From: Azoarcus indigens
GTDB lineage: Bacteria; Pseudomonadota; Gammaproteobacteria; Burkholderiales; Rhodocyclaceae
DNA length: 64,000 nt
Assembly: GCF_004361735.1 (NCBI RefSeq)
Contig: NZ_SNVV01000001.1
Coordinates: 310,001 to 374,000, forward strand
Direction of reading: 5' to 3'
Part shown: piece by piece, positions 18,548 through 26,279 of the stretch
How positions within the stretch are numbered: the stretch's first letter is position 1
How the letters are laid out: each line of letters begins with the position of its first letter
Made by a program: the position numbers and the translations under genes
The notes under the pieces: generated by a model
Databases searched by the model: none
The model's input: only the letters and a program-made list of their open reading frames with translations
Told to the model about the DNA's origin: nothing

Positions 18548-20050
18548 TCAGTCCTCGGCGAAGGCCACCTCCCGGGTCGCGCGCAGCCGCGGCAGCGTCA
18601 TCACCACGATCAGCGCGAGCGCGATCAGCAGCAGCGTCAGGCTCAGCGGCCGGGTGAAGAACACGCTGGCATCGCCGCGGGACAGCAGCATGGCGCGGCG
18701 CAGGTTCTCCTCCATCATCGGCCCGAGCACGAAGCCCAGCAGCAGCGGCGCCGGCTCGCAGCGCAGCTTGATGAAGAGGTAGCCGAGCAGGCCGAAGGCC
18801 ACGGTGAGCAGCAGGTCGAACAGGCTGTTGTTCACGCTGAAGGCGCCGATGCAGCAGAACAGCAGGATGGCCGGATAGAGGATGCGGTACGGCACCGACA
18901 GCAGCTTCACCCACATGCCCACCAGCGGCAGGTTGAGCAACAGCAGCAGCAGGTTGCCCACCCACATGCTGGCGATGACGCCCCAGAACAGCTCCGGCCG
19001 CTCGGTCATCACCTGCGGGCCGGGCACGATGCCGTGGATCATCATCGCGCCTATCATCAGCGCCATCACCGCGTTGGACGGCAGGCCCATCACCAGCAGC
19101 GGGATGAAGGAGGTCTGCGCGCCGGCGTTGTTGGCCGACTCCGGCGCCGCCACGCCCTCGATGGCGCCCTTGCCGAAGCGCGAGGAGTCCTTCGCCAGCC
19201 GCTTCTCGATCATGTAGGCGGCGAAGGAGCTCAGCATCGCCCCGCCGCCGGGCAGCACGCCCAGCACCGCGCCCAGGCCGGAGCCGCGCAGCACCGGCTT
19301 CCACGCCTGGCGGTAGTCGTCGCGGGTGGGCAGCACGCTGCCGACCTTGGCCACCGTCACGTCGCGCTTCTGGTCGTGCTCCAGGTTGGCGATGATCTCG
19401 CCGATGCCGAAGATGCCCATGGAGATGACGACGAAGTCGATGCCGTCGGCCAGCTGCGGCAGGCCGAAGGTGAAGCGCTCCTCGCCGGAATTCACGTCGG
19501 TGCCCACCATGCCCAGCAGCAGGCCGAGCAGCGTCATGGCGATGGCCTTGACGATGTCGCCCTGGGCCAGCACCACCGCCGCCACCAGGCCCAGCACCAT
19601 CAGCGAGAAGTATTCCGCCGGGCCGAACTTGAGCGCGAACGCTGCCAGCGGCGTGGCCGCGGCGGCCACCACCAGCGTCGCCACCGTGCCGGCGAAGAAG
19701 GAGCCGATGGCGGCGATGCCCAGCGCGGCGCCGGCGCGGCCCTTCTTCGCCATTGCATGGCCGTCTATGCAGGTCACCACCGAGGACGATTCGCCCGGCA
19801 GGTTCACCAGGATGGCGGTGGTGGAGCCGCCGTACTGCGCGCCGTAGTAGATGCCGGCGAGCATGATCAGCGCTGCCGCTGGCGTCAGGCCGTAGGTCAC
19901 CGGCAGCAGCATGGCGATGGTCGCCACCGGGCCGAGGCCGGGCAGCACGCCCACCAGCGTGCCCAGGGTGACGCCGACGAAACAGTAGAAAACGTTGTTC
20001 CAGCTCAGCGCCGCATCGAAACCCAGCGCCAGGTGAGACAGCAGTTCCAT
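18548..20050 (-). CDS. tctA: Tripartite tricarboxylate transporter large permease TctA
   Basis: 500 aa, about 12 membrane helices. The TctA signature regions are clear: GVLPGLGPVATIAMLLPVTY near residues 39-58 and YGAQYGGSTTAILVNLPGE near 69-88, with a second GVLPGGGAMLSSF motif in the C-terminal half. It is the ion-coupled transport subunit that works with TctB and a Bug receptor. It starts 13 bases downstream of the tctB stop. Two Bug receptor genes lie further along the array. Confidence 0.93.
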   Translation of the reverse strand: MELLSHLALGFDAALSWNNVFYCFVGVTLGTLVGVLPGLGPVATIAMLLPVTYGLTPAAALIMLAGIYYGAQYGGSTTAILVNLPGESSSVVTCIDGHAMAKKGRAGAALGIAAIGSFFAGTVATLVVAAAATPLAAFALKFGPAEYFSLMVLGLVAAVVLAQGDIVKAIAMTLLGLLLGMVGTDVNSGEERFTFGLPQLADGIDFVVISMGIFGIGEIIANLEHDQKRDVTVAKVGSVLPTRDDYRQAWKPVLRGSGLGAVLGVLPGGGAMLSSFAAYMIEKRLAKDSSRFGKGAIEGVAAPESANNAGAQTSFIPLLVMGLPSNAVMALMIGAMMIHGIVPGPQVMTERPELFWGVIASMWVGNLLLLLLNLPLVGMWVKLLSVPYRILYPAILLFCCIGAFSVNNSLFDLLLTVAFGLLGYLFIKLRCEPAPLLLGFVLGPMMEENLRRAMLLSRGDASVFFTRPLSLTLLLIALALIVVMTLPRLRATREVAFAED

Positions 20051-20063
20051 GTCGTTCCGCCGC

Positions 20064-20564
20064 TCAAGCCGGCAGCACGGGCAGCGGCAGGCCCAGGCCG
20101 TAGGCGAATACCGCCGAGCCGAAGAAGGCCAGCGCAGCGCTCAGGCCCAGCAGTTCGCGGATGCGCACTTCCTGGTGGGCATAGCCGCTCAGCAGCGTCA
20201 GCGCCACCGTCGCCAGCACCAGGCCTTGGTGCGGCGCCAGCAGGGCGAAGGCGAGCACGCCAGCGCCGACGAACAGCGCCGGCCGCAGCCCCGCCAGCCG
20301 GCGCAGGCCGGCCGCGCCGCGGCCCAGCGCCTCGGCCACCTCGTGCGCTTCATTCGCCGCCACCTGCAGGCGCAGGCTGCGCAGCCCGACCACCAGCCCC
20401 AGCAGCACCAGGATGCCGCCCAGCACCAGCGGGAAATAACCCGCGCCCATGCGCATGGTGGTGCCTATGGGATAGGAGGAAGCGATATGGGCTCCAGCCA
20501 GGCCAAAAAGAACGAAAAGGCCACCGGCCAGCGCGTCCTGCCGATTGAGTATTCTGATTTTCAT
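20064..20564 (-). CDS. tctB: Tripartite tricarboxylate transporter small subunit TctB
   Basis: 166 aa, four membrane helices. The start MKIRILNRQDALAGGLFVLFG and the FPLVLGGILVLLGLVVG helix fit the TctB family. I chose ATG 20564; the longer frame runs through an AT-rich region with non-protein-like sequence. It is the first gene of the minus-strand array, immediately downstream of the 546-bp AT-rich control region. Confidence 0.88.
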   Translation of the reverse strand: MKIRILNRQDALAGGLFVLFGLAGAHIASSYPIGTTMRMGAGYFPLVLGGILVLLGLVVGLRSLRLQVAANEAHEVAEALGRGAAGLRRLAGLRPALFVGAGVLAFALLAPHQGLVLATVALTLLSGYAHQEVRIRELLGLSAALAFFGSAVFAYGLGLPLPVLPA

Positions 20565-20684
20565 GTGGGAAAATACGGCTTTTTTATTTTGAAGCGGAAT
20601 TGAGCGACGAATAGAAAAAAGCAGAGCTTTTGGAAAATCGGAGCTTTTCGAATCCGTCCACCGGCAATTGCGAAATACGGCGAA

Positions 20685-20700
20685 TTGCACAAGCGTGCAA
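20685..20700. promoter_or_regulatory. Palindrome TTGCAC-N4-GTGCAA, candidate operator
   Basis: Perfect 6-bp arms with a 4-bp centre, 121 bases upstream of the tctB start. The spacing and symmetry suit a dimeric regulator such as a LysR, GntR or LacI-type protein, but no regulator gene is adjacent in this window. Confidence 0.4.
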
Positions 20701-20944
20701 ACCACCGCCTGCCGCGCATCGCCACAACCGGCGCGATGAGATGCGGCAAGTCGGGTGACGCAAAGTTATCACCGCGCGGATAGCGCCCAAATACGGATTT
20801 TGGCGTTGTAATCCACAAATTCAGAATTCATCCGCGCCGCCCCTTTCTTTTCAATCACCCATATTTCTGACCTTATCGTTATTGGTGAATAAGGGCCGGC
20901 TCTTGCTTTTCCGGAATTAAATCCGGCGCGGGCAGTGCCATGCC

Positions 20945-21023
20945 ATTCATCGATTGGAGAAGGTTTATTTGGCGGCGGGTATTCATCGATCCATATATCG
21001 ATCCCTATTTTTCTTATATCGAT
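20945..21023. repeat. Cluster of four ATCGAT sites in two repeat classes
   Basis: ATCGAT occurs at 20949, 20985, 20997 and 21018. The first two are extended as ATTCATCGAT and the last two as ATATCGAT. The spacings are 36, 12 and 21 bases. The cluster ends 87 bases before the molybdoenzyme start and could be a multi-site operator. Confidence 0.4.
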
Positions 21024-21110
21024 AAGGCAGGCGGCACCATTACTCTGGCCGGCTCCCACTTAGCCGTCGCCGCCATGCCCGCGCACCACGCGCGGCAGAA
21101 GAAGAAAGAA

Positions 21111-23459
21111 ATGCCCGCCCAAACCCGCTACACCGCCAGCCACTGGGGCCTGTACGCCGCCAGCGCCGACGGCCGCACGCTGCAGCCGCACGCCGGCGAC
21201 CCCTACCCCTCGCTGCTCGGCCAGGACATGCTCGCCGCCTACCGCTCGCCGCTGCGCATCCAGCGCCCGGCCGCCCGCGCCGGCTGGCTGGCGCGCATGC
21301 GCGGCGAGGGTGGCAGCGCCGGGGACGACCGCGAGCGCCGCGGCAGCGAGGCCTTCGTCGAACTGGAGTGGGAAGAAGCGCTGGACCTCGCCGCGCACGA
21401 GCTGCAGCGGGTGCGCAAGCACCACGGCAACGCCGCCATCTTCGGCGGCTCCTACGGCTGGGCCAGCGCCGGCCGCTTCCACCATGCGCAGAGCCAGGTG
21501 CATCGCTTCCTCAACAGCATCGGCGGCTATGTGCGCCATGTGGACAGCTACAGCCTGGGCGCCGGCCGCGCCCTGCTGCCGCACCTGGTGATGCCGATGG
21601 ACGAGTTGATGGCGCAGCATCACGACTGGAACGTGCTCGCCGCCCACACCCGGCTCTTCGTCGCCTTCGGCGGCGTGCCGGCCAAGAACGCCCAGGTCGG
21701 CGCCAGCGGCGCCTTCGAGCACCGCTGCCGGCCGGGCCTGGCGGCGCTGGCGGCCAAGGGCTGCCGTTTCGTGAACTTCAGCCCGGTGGCGGACAACCTG
21801 GACGCGCCGGCGGAGGCGGTGGAATGGATCCCCATCCGCCCCAACAGCGACACCGCGGTGATGCTGGCGCTGGCTCACGGCCTGATCGCCGCCGGCCGCC
21901 ACGACGCCGCCTTCCTCGCCAGCCACTGCGTCGGCTTCGAGCGCTGGCGCGACTACCTCTTCGGCGCCGACGACGGCATCGTCAAAGACGCCGACTGGGC
22001 AGCCGACCTCTCCGGCGTGCCGGCCGAACGCCTGCGCCGGCTGGCGCAGGAGATGGCGGCGCAGCGCACGCTGATCAACTGCGCCTGGGCGTTGCAGCGC
22101 GCCGAGCACGGCGAGCAGCCTTTCTGGGCGAGCATCGCGCTGGCCGCGGTGCTGGGCCAGATCGGCCTCCCCGGCGGCGGCTTCGCCCTCGCCTACGGCC
22201 CGCTGAACCTGATGGGCAGCCCGCACGCCCGCGTGCCCGGCCCCACCCTGGCGCAGGGCCGCAATGGCGTGGGCGCCTACATCCCGGTCGCCCGCCTCAC
22301 CGACATGCTGGAACAGCCGGGGGAAGCCTTCGACTACAACGGCCAGCGCCTCGTCTACCCCGACATCCGCCTCGTCTACTGGGCCGGCGGCAACCCCTTC
22401 CACCATCACCAGGACCTCAACCGCCTGGTGCGCGCCTGGAAACGGCCGCAAACCATCATCGTCCACGAGCAGTTCTGGAACGCCCATGCCCGCATGGCCG
22501 ACCTGGTGCTGCCGGCCACCGCCGCGCTGGAGCGCGACGACATCGGCTTCTCCACCCGGGAGCGCCATGTGGTGGCGATGAGCCGGCTGGCCGAGCCGCC
22601 CGGCGAGGCACGCGACGACTATGCCATCTTCGCCGCCCTCGCCCGCCGCCTGGGCACCGATGCCGTCTTCACCGAAGGCCGCGACGCCGCCGAATGGCTG
22701 CGCCACCTCTACACCGAGGCCGCCGCCAAGGCCGAATTGCGCGGCAGCCGCTGGCCGGACTACGACGCCTTCCGCGCCGCCGGCCTGCTGGACCTCGCCG
22801 CGCTGGAGCCGCAGGCGCCGGTGGTGATGCTGGCCGCCTTCCGCGCCGATCCGGCAGCGCACCCGCTGCCCACGCCCAGCGGCCGCATCGAGATCCACTC
22901 CGCCACCATCGCCGGCTTCGGCTATGCCGACTGCCCCGGCCACCCGGTGTGGCGCGAGCCGCGGGAATGGCTGGGCGCGCCCGCCGCCGCCGAATTCCCG
23001 CTGCATTTGATCTCCGACCAGCCCGTAGCCCGCCTGCACAGCCAGCTGGACCACGGCCCCGCCAGCCAGGCGCGCAAGCTGCACGGCCGCGAGCCGGCCC
23101 ACCTCAACCCGGCGGATGCCGCCGCCCGCGGCATCGGCGATGGTGATTTGCTGCGCATCCACAACCGCCGCGGCGCCTGCCTCGCCAGCGCCCGCCTGGA
23201 CCCGGCGGTGATGCCCGGCGTGCTGCGCCTGTCCACCGGCGCCTGGTACGACCCGCTGCGCCTGGGCGAGGGCGACGCCGCCAACCTGGAGAAGCACGGC
23301 AACCCCAACGTGCTGACGCGCGACATCGGCAGTTCCCGCCTCGGCCAGGGCTGCGCCGCCCACAGCTGCCTGGTGGAAGTGGAGCGCTACCTCGGCGAAG
23401 CACCGCCGCTGAGCGCCCACACGCTGCCGCGCCTGATTCCTGCGGCGGGCACAGGCTGA
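21111..23459 (+). CDS. Biotin/DMSO-sulfoxide-reductase-family molybdoenzyme (BisC-like)
   Basis: 782 aa; ATG 21111 follows a purine-rich GAAGAAAGAA, whereas ATG 21075 has no site. There is no N-terminal Fe-S cysteine motif and no signal peptide, as in cytoplasmic BisC. FGGSYGWASAGRFHHAQ (111-127) carries the expected Mo ligand Ser119 of the DMSO reductase family. Molybdopterin-guanine-dinucleotide contacts such as GGNPFHHHQDLN and the C-terminal SDQPVARLHSQLDHG are conserved. It would reduce a sulfoxide or N-oxide. It is divergent from the TTT array and shares its control region, suggesting a role with the same organosulfur compounds. Confidence 0.9.
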   Translation: MPAQTRYTASHWGLYAASADGRTLQPHAGDPYPSLLGQDMLAAYRSPLRIQRPAARAGWLARMRGEGGSAGDDRERRGSEAFVELEWEEALDLAAHELQRVRKHHGNAAIFGGSYGWASAGRFHHAQSQVHRFLNSIGGYVRHVDSYSLGAGRALLPHLVMPMDELMAQHHDWNVLAAHTRLFVAFGGVPAKNAQVGASGAFEHRCRPGLAALAAKGCRFVNFSPVADNLDAPAEAVEWIPIRPNSDTAVMLALAHGLIAAGRHDAAFLASHCVGFERWRDYLFGADDGIVKDADWAADLSGVPAERLRRLAQEMAAQRTLINCAWALQRAEHGEQPFWASIALAAVLGQIGLPGGGFALAYGPLNLMGSPHARVPGPTLAQGRNGVGAYIPVARLTDMLEQPGEAFDYNGQRLVYPDIRLVYWAGGNPFHHHQDLNRLVRAWKRPQTIIVHEQFWNAHARMADLVLPATAALERDDIGFSTRERHVVAMSRLAEPPGEARDDYAIFAALARRLGTDAVFTEGRDAAEWLRHLYTEAAAKAELRGSRWPDYDAFRAAGLLDLAALEPQAPVVMLAAFRADPAAHPLPTPSGRIEIHSATIAGFGYADCPGHPVWREPREWLGAPAAAEFPLHLISDQPVARLHSQLDHGPASQARKLHGREPAHLNPADAAARGIGDGDLLRIHNRRGACLASARLDPAVMPGVLRLSTGAWYDPLRLGEGDAANLEKHGNPNVLTRDIGSSRLGQGCAAHSCLVEVERYLGEAPPLSAHTLPRLIPAAGTG

Positions 23460-23599
23460 AGCGCGGCGGTAATCCAGTGCCCGGACGGCGAGATGAAGCG
23501 AAGGCAACAGCCGGACAGCCCATGCCGAGGCCCGCAGCCCCCTCTTCCCAGGTCCACAGCACACCAGCACAAACAGCAACGCCACCGGAGACCCTGCCG

Positions 23600-24184
23600 A
23601 TGAACACCAACCCGCCCCCGCCGCGCGGCGGCATCGTGGATGCCAACTACCGCTTCGTCGCCGCCTACCAGGAGGTGAATGCCCGCATCGCCCAGCGCCA
23701 GCAGGCGCTGGCGCTCTATGTGTCGCTGACCCTGGGCCTGCTGGCGGTGCTGGTGGCGATGCGGCCGCCGCGCGACGGCGCCGGCCTGCCGGTGGAATGG
23801 CTGCTGCCGGGCTTCCCGGTCACCTCCGCCTGCCTGGTGTTCCTGCACTACAAGGCGGAGCGCGCGCTGACCAACCTGCGCCGCTTCCTCGCCCGGCTGG
23901 AACGCCTGGGCGACGCCCACCTCGCCCTGCCCAGCTACAACACCGACCCGCGCTGGACCACCGGCGCCAACCGTGCCCGCCGCTATCACGACTATGCCTC
24001 CGCCACCCTGGTCGCCGCCGGCAACCTGCTCGCCCTCGCCGCCGCCCGGGGCGTGCATCCGGAGCGCATCGCCCTCAACCAGCCCATCTTCTGGATCGTC
24101 GCCGTCATCGGCCTGGGCTGCACCCTGGCCCTGCTGTGGATGCCGCGGCTGAGCTATCGGCCGGAGGGCGGGGCCGAGGCTTGA
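23600..24184 (+). CDS. Hypothetical four-helix membrane protein
   Basis: 194 aa; ATG 23600 follows CGGAG at 23586-23590. Predicted membrane helices lie at about 41-57, 69-86, 132-150 and 164-182, with a basic cytoplasmic-type segment (HYKAERALTNLRRFLARLERLGD) between helices 2 and 3. I do not recognise the family. The pattern of two helical hairpins around an amphipathic linker is found in several unrelated small-membrane families. It is 140 bases after the molybdoenzyme on the same strand and may be co-transcribed; nothing shows a functional link. Confidence 0.7.
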   Translation: MNTNPPPPRGGIVDANYRFVAAYQEVNARIAQRQQALALYVSLTLGLLAVLVAMRPPRDGAGLPVEWLLPGFPVTSACLVFLHYKAERALTNLRRFLARLERLGDAHLALPSYNTDPRWTTGANRARRYHDYASATLVAAGNLLALAAARGVHPERIALNQPIFWIVAVIGLGCTLALLWMPRLSYRPEGGAEA

Positions 24185-24194
24185 GAACGCCTCT

Positions 24195-24473
24195 TCATTT
24201 AAAGAAGCGTTCCAGCAGTACAAGCTGCTGCTCGCTCAAGTGCTCATCCACGGTCTCGTCACAGATCCAGCGGATCAGATCGGCCTCCTTCGCCTTCAGA
24301 CGGGTCGCCGCCTGCTTCACCTTGGCCCTTACGCCGAACCCAAGGGAATCCCGCGGGCGCCCGAGCCACAAGGCGGTGGTCTCCGTTCCGCTTGCCGGCA
24401 CGACCCGCAGGCGTTTGCAGGCATCGCCAAAGAAGAAGACGATCTCCAGGCCGGTCTCGACAGCTGCCCACAT
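24195..24473 (-). CDS. Hypothetical 92-aa protein
   Basis: 92 aa with normal protein composition: a hydrophobic N-terminal half (GLEIVFFFGDACKRL) and a charged helical C-terminal half ending LSEQQLVLLERFFK. No recognised domain. It lies 30 bases downstream of the zinc-ribbon gene on the same strand, so the two probably form one transcript. Its 3' end converges with the membrane-protein gene with only 10 bases between. Composition is less GC-rich than the neighbouring catabolic genes. Confidence 0.5.
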   Translation of the reverse strand: MWAAVETGLEIVFFFGDACKRLRVVPASGTETTALWLGRPRDSLGFGVRAKVKQAATRLKAKEADLIRWICDETVDEHLSEQQLVLLERFFK

Positions 24474-24503
24474 AGAAACCCCGGCCGCGCGCGCCTACCG
24501 TGT

Positions 24504-24851
24504 TCAACGCGGATCAATGCCCCCGACCATCATCGATCGCGCCGACTTGATGCCGCAGCCGTGAAAACCGATGAAGTCGTAGCCCTTGCTGGCGTACGAC
24601 AAAGTCATCATCTTCAGATACCCGGTACTGCCTGCCAGCGAGCGCTCCAGCATGCGGACGTCCCACCGGTCGGTCCGCGGAACGCCGGGATGGGGTAGCT
24701 GGGTCAGCGAGAAGTCCAGTCCCATCTCCATCACACCGTCGGCGCCACACGTCTGGCACGTGGGCACCCGCAGGGGCTCGCCGGGATCGAGATCGAAGAC
24801 ATGGCTCGCATTGCAGCTCGGACAATTCACTCGCCTACTCGGCATGGCCAC
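24504..24851 (-). CDS. Hypothetical zinc-ribbon protein
   Basis: 115 aa from ATG 24851 (ATG 24845 is equally possible). Two knuckles, Cys10-x2-Cys13 and Cys32-x2-Cys35, form a treble-type zinc ribbon (VNCPSC and PTCQTCG). The rest includes a conserved-looking TGYLKMMTLSYASKGYDFIGFHGCGIKSA segment with no family I can name. It is divergent from the isomerase-like gene and precedes the 92-aa gene. Nucleic-acid or protein binding is possible but not shown. Confidence 0.6.
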   Translation of the reverse strand: MAMPSRRVNCPSCNASHVFDLDPGEPLRVPTCQTCGADGVMEMGLDFSLTQLPHPGVPRTDRWDVRMLERSLAGSTGYLKMMTLSYASKGYDFIGFHGCGIKSARSMMVGGIDPR

Positions 24852-25078
24852 CCCCTATTCCATTCGGCTGAAAGAGAGCCATATAGCCGAAATGCATTCG
24901 AAACAGAATCAAGCCCAAGCCGTGCTCATGGATGCCTTTCGAGTATTCCAACCTCATCGAGCAACATGCCTCCGGCCCATCCGGAAGCGCCGCACCTCCC
25001 CGCCGAAACCACCTCACGATGGCAAAGCCGGACGGCGGCGGACATACTGACCCCCGCCTTGTTTCCAGCGAGTCCGCC

Positions 25079-25864
25079 ATGCCCCGTTTCGCCGCCAACC
25101 TCAGCCTGTTGTTCACCGAAGTGGATTTTCTCCAGCGCTATGCCGCCGCGGCCAAAGCCGGCTTCGACGCGGTGGAGTGCCAGTTTCCCTATGCCTGGCC
25201 AGTCGAGCAGCATGTGGAGGAATTGCAGCGCCACCGCCTGTCCCTGGTGCTCCACAACCTGCCGGCGGGAGACTGGAGCAGCGGCGAGCGCGGCATCGCC
25301 TGCCTGCCGGGGCGGGAGGAAGAGTTCCAGGAGGGCGTGGGCCAGGCCATCGAATACGCTCGCGCGCTGGGCTGCCGGCAACTGAACTGCCTCGCCGGGC
25401 TGGCGCCGGCGGATGCCGACCCGGACGAGTTGTTCGAGACCTTCACCGACAACCTGCGCTTCGCCGCCGCCGCGCTGGAGGCGGAGGGCATGAACCTGTT
25501 GATCGAACCGATCAACCAGTACGACATCCCCGGCTTCTATCTGCACACCACCCCCCAGGCGCTGGAGGTGATGGACGAAGTGGGCGCCGACAACCTCTAT
25601 CTGCAATACGACGTCTATCACGCCCAGCGCAGCGAGGGCGAGCTGGCGGCAACCTTCGCCCGCCTGCAGCCCTGCATCGCCCATGTGCAGATCGCCGACA
25701 ACCCGGGCCGCCACGAACCCGGCAGCGGCGAGATCAACTACCCCTTCCTGTTCCGCGAACTGGACCGGCTGGGCTACGACGGCTGGATAGGCTGCGAGTA
25801 CATTCCGGCGGCAGGCACCGTTGCCGGGCTGGGCTGGCTGACGCAGGCGCGGGCAGCGGGATGA
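25079..25864 (+). CDS. Hydroxypyruvate isomerase-family TIM-barrel protein
   Basis: 261 aa, the usual length for Hyi. I chose ATG 25079 (MPRFAANLSLLF, the classical family start). Metal-site segments of the xylose-isomerase-like barrel are visible: LLIEPINQYDIPGFYL, LQYDVYHAQ, HVQIADNPGRHEPGSGEINY and GCEYIP. The family interconverts hydroxypyruvate and tartronate semialdehyde, and close relatives (OtnI) act on 2-oxo-tetronate with class II aldolases. No gcl or glxR gene is adjacent, so the exact substrate is open. Confidence 0.85.
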   Translation: MPRFAANLSLLFTEVDFLQRYAAAAKAGFDAVECQFPYAWPVEQHVEELQRHRLSLVLHNLPAGDWSSGERGIACLPGREEEFQEGVGQAIEYARALGCRQLNCLAGLAPADADPDELFETFTDNLRFAAAALEAEGMNLLIEPINQYDIPGFYLHTTPQALEVMDEVGADNLYLQYDVYHAQRSEGELAATFARLQPCIAHVQIADNPGRHEPGSGEINYPFLFRELDRLGYDGWIGCEYIPAAGTVAGLGWLTQARAAG

Positions 25865-26279
25865 ACGGGTGCGTGCTGAGCGTGAGCTGATGCGGAACGG
25901 AGCGGCTTCTGGCCGCTGAGCCGGGCGTCCGCTTGTGGCCCCCGGCGTCTTCCCTGAGCGGATATTCCGTCCAGCCACACGGTCAAGTCGCGGAACCACG
26001 GGGGTTTGCTCCCCTCTCCCCTCGCGGGAGAAGGAACGGAATTGGGGGCCATGGCGCTCGAATAACCGCAGGCGCCCTTGTGGGCGCTCCCTCTCCCCGG
26101 CCCCTCCAGGGGGAGGGAGCAAACCCCGGCGTCGAGCGCGGCTCGCGACAACAAGAGACGCCACACGGCCCCGCCCCTGAAACTGGAACCGACACCTGGG
26201 CTTTCTTCACCGCTGAGCTCGAAACCCCACTGCAGCCCGGCATCCCGCGGAACAGGCCGACGCTGCGCCCATCTCCCTG
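25865..26279. other. Intergenic stretch with inverted repeat
   Basis: 415 bases between the convergent isomerase-like and chemoreceptor genes, with no supported gene. Its main feature is the inverted repeat at 26001-26127. Both coding neighbours end here, so it may act as a two-way transcript end. Confidence 0.55.
26001..26127. repeat. Inverted-repeat element with perfect 13-bp ends
   Basis: GGGGTTTGCTCCC at 26001-26013 is repeated inverted as GGGAGCAAACCCC at 26115-26127. The similarity continues inwards with C/T-rich arms (CTCTCCCCT against AGGGGGAGGG). Size and symmetry resemble small palindromic intergenic repeats (REP/MITE-like). No open reading frame or target-site duplication is evident. 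Confidence 0.5.

Larger units (their letters stand above)
20565..21110. promoter_or_regulatory. AT-rich divergent control region with repeated short motifs
   Basis: 546 bases between tctB (minus) and the molybdoenzyme gene (plus), far more AT-rich than the roughly 70% GC flanks. Repeats on the + strand: AAATACGG three times (20571-20578, 20673-20680, 20789-20796); ATTCATCGAT twice (20945-20954, 20981-20990); ATATCGAT twice (20995-21002, 21016-21023); GAGCTTTT twice (20624, 20641). Palindromes: TTGCAC-N4-GTGCAA at 20685-20700 and CCGGA-N6-TCCGG at 20911-20926. No convincing gene. It probably carries both promoters and regulator sites; which regulator binds is unknown. Confidence 0.6.

Noticed and set aside
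20769-21059. 96-codon minus-strand frame in the AT-rich control region
   Set aside because: No ribosome site and no recognisable features; the region is better explained as regulatory.
21060-23585. 841-codon minus-strand open frame
   Set aside because: Antisense to the molybdoenzyme gene, which has clear family motifs.
25865-26279. CRISPR array or insertion sequence in this gap
   Set aside because: There are no regularly spaced direct repeats and no transposase frame; only a single inverted repeat is present.
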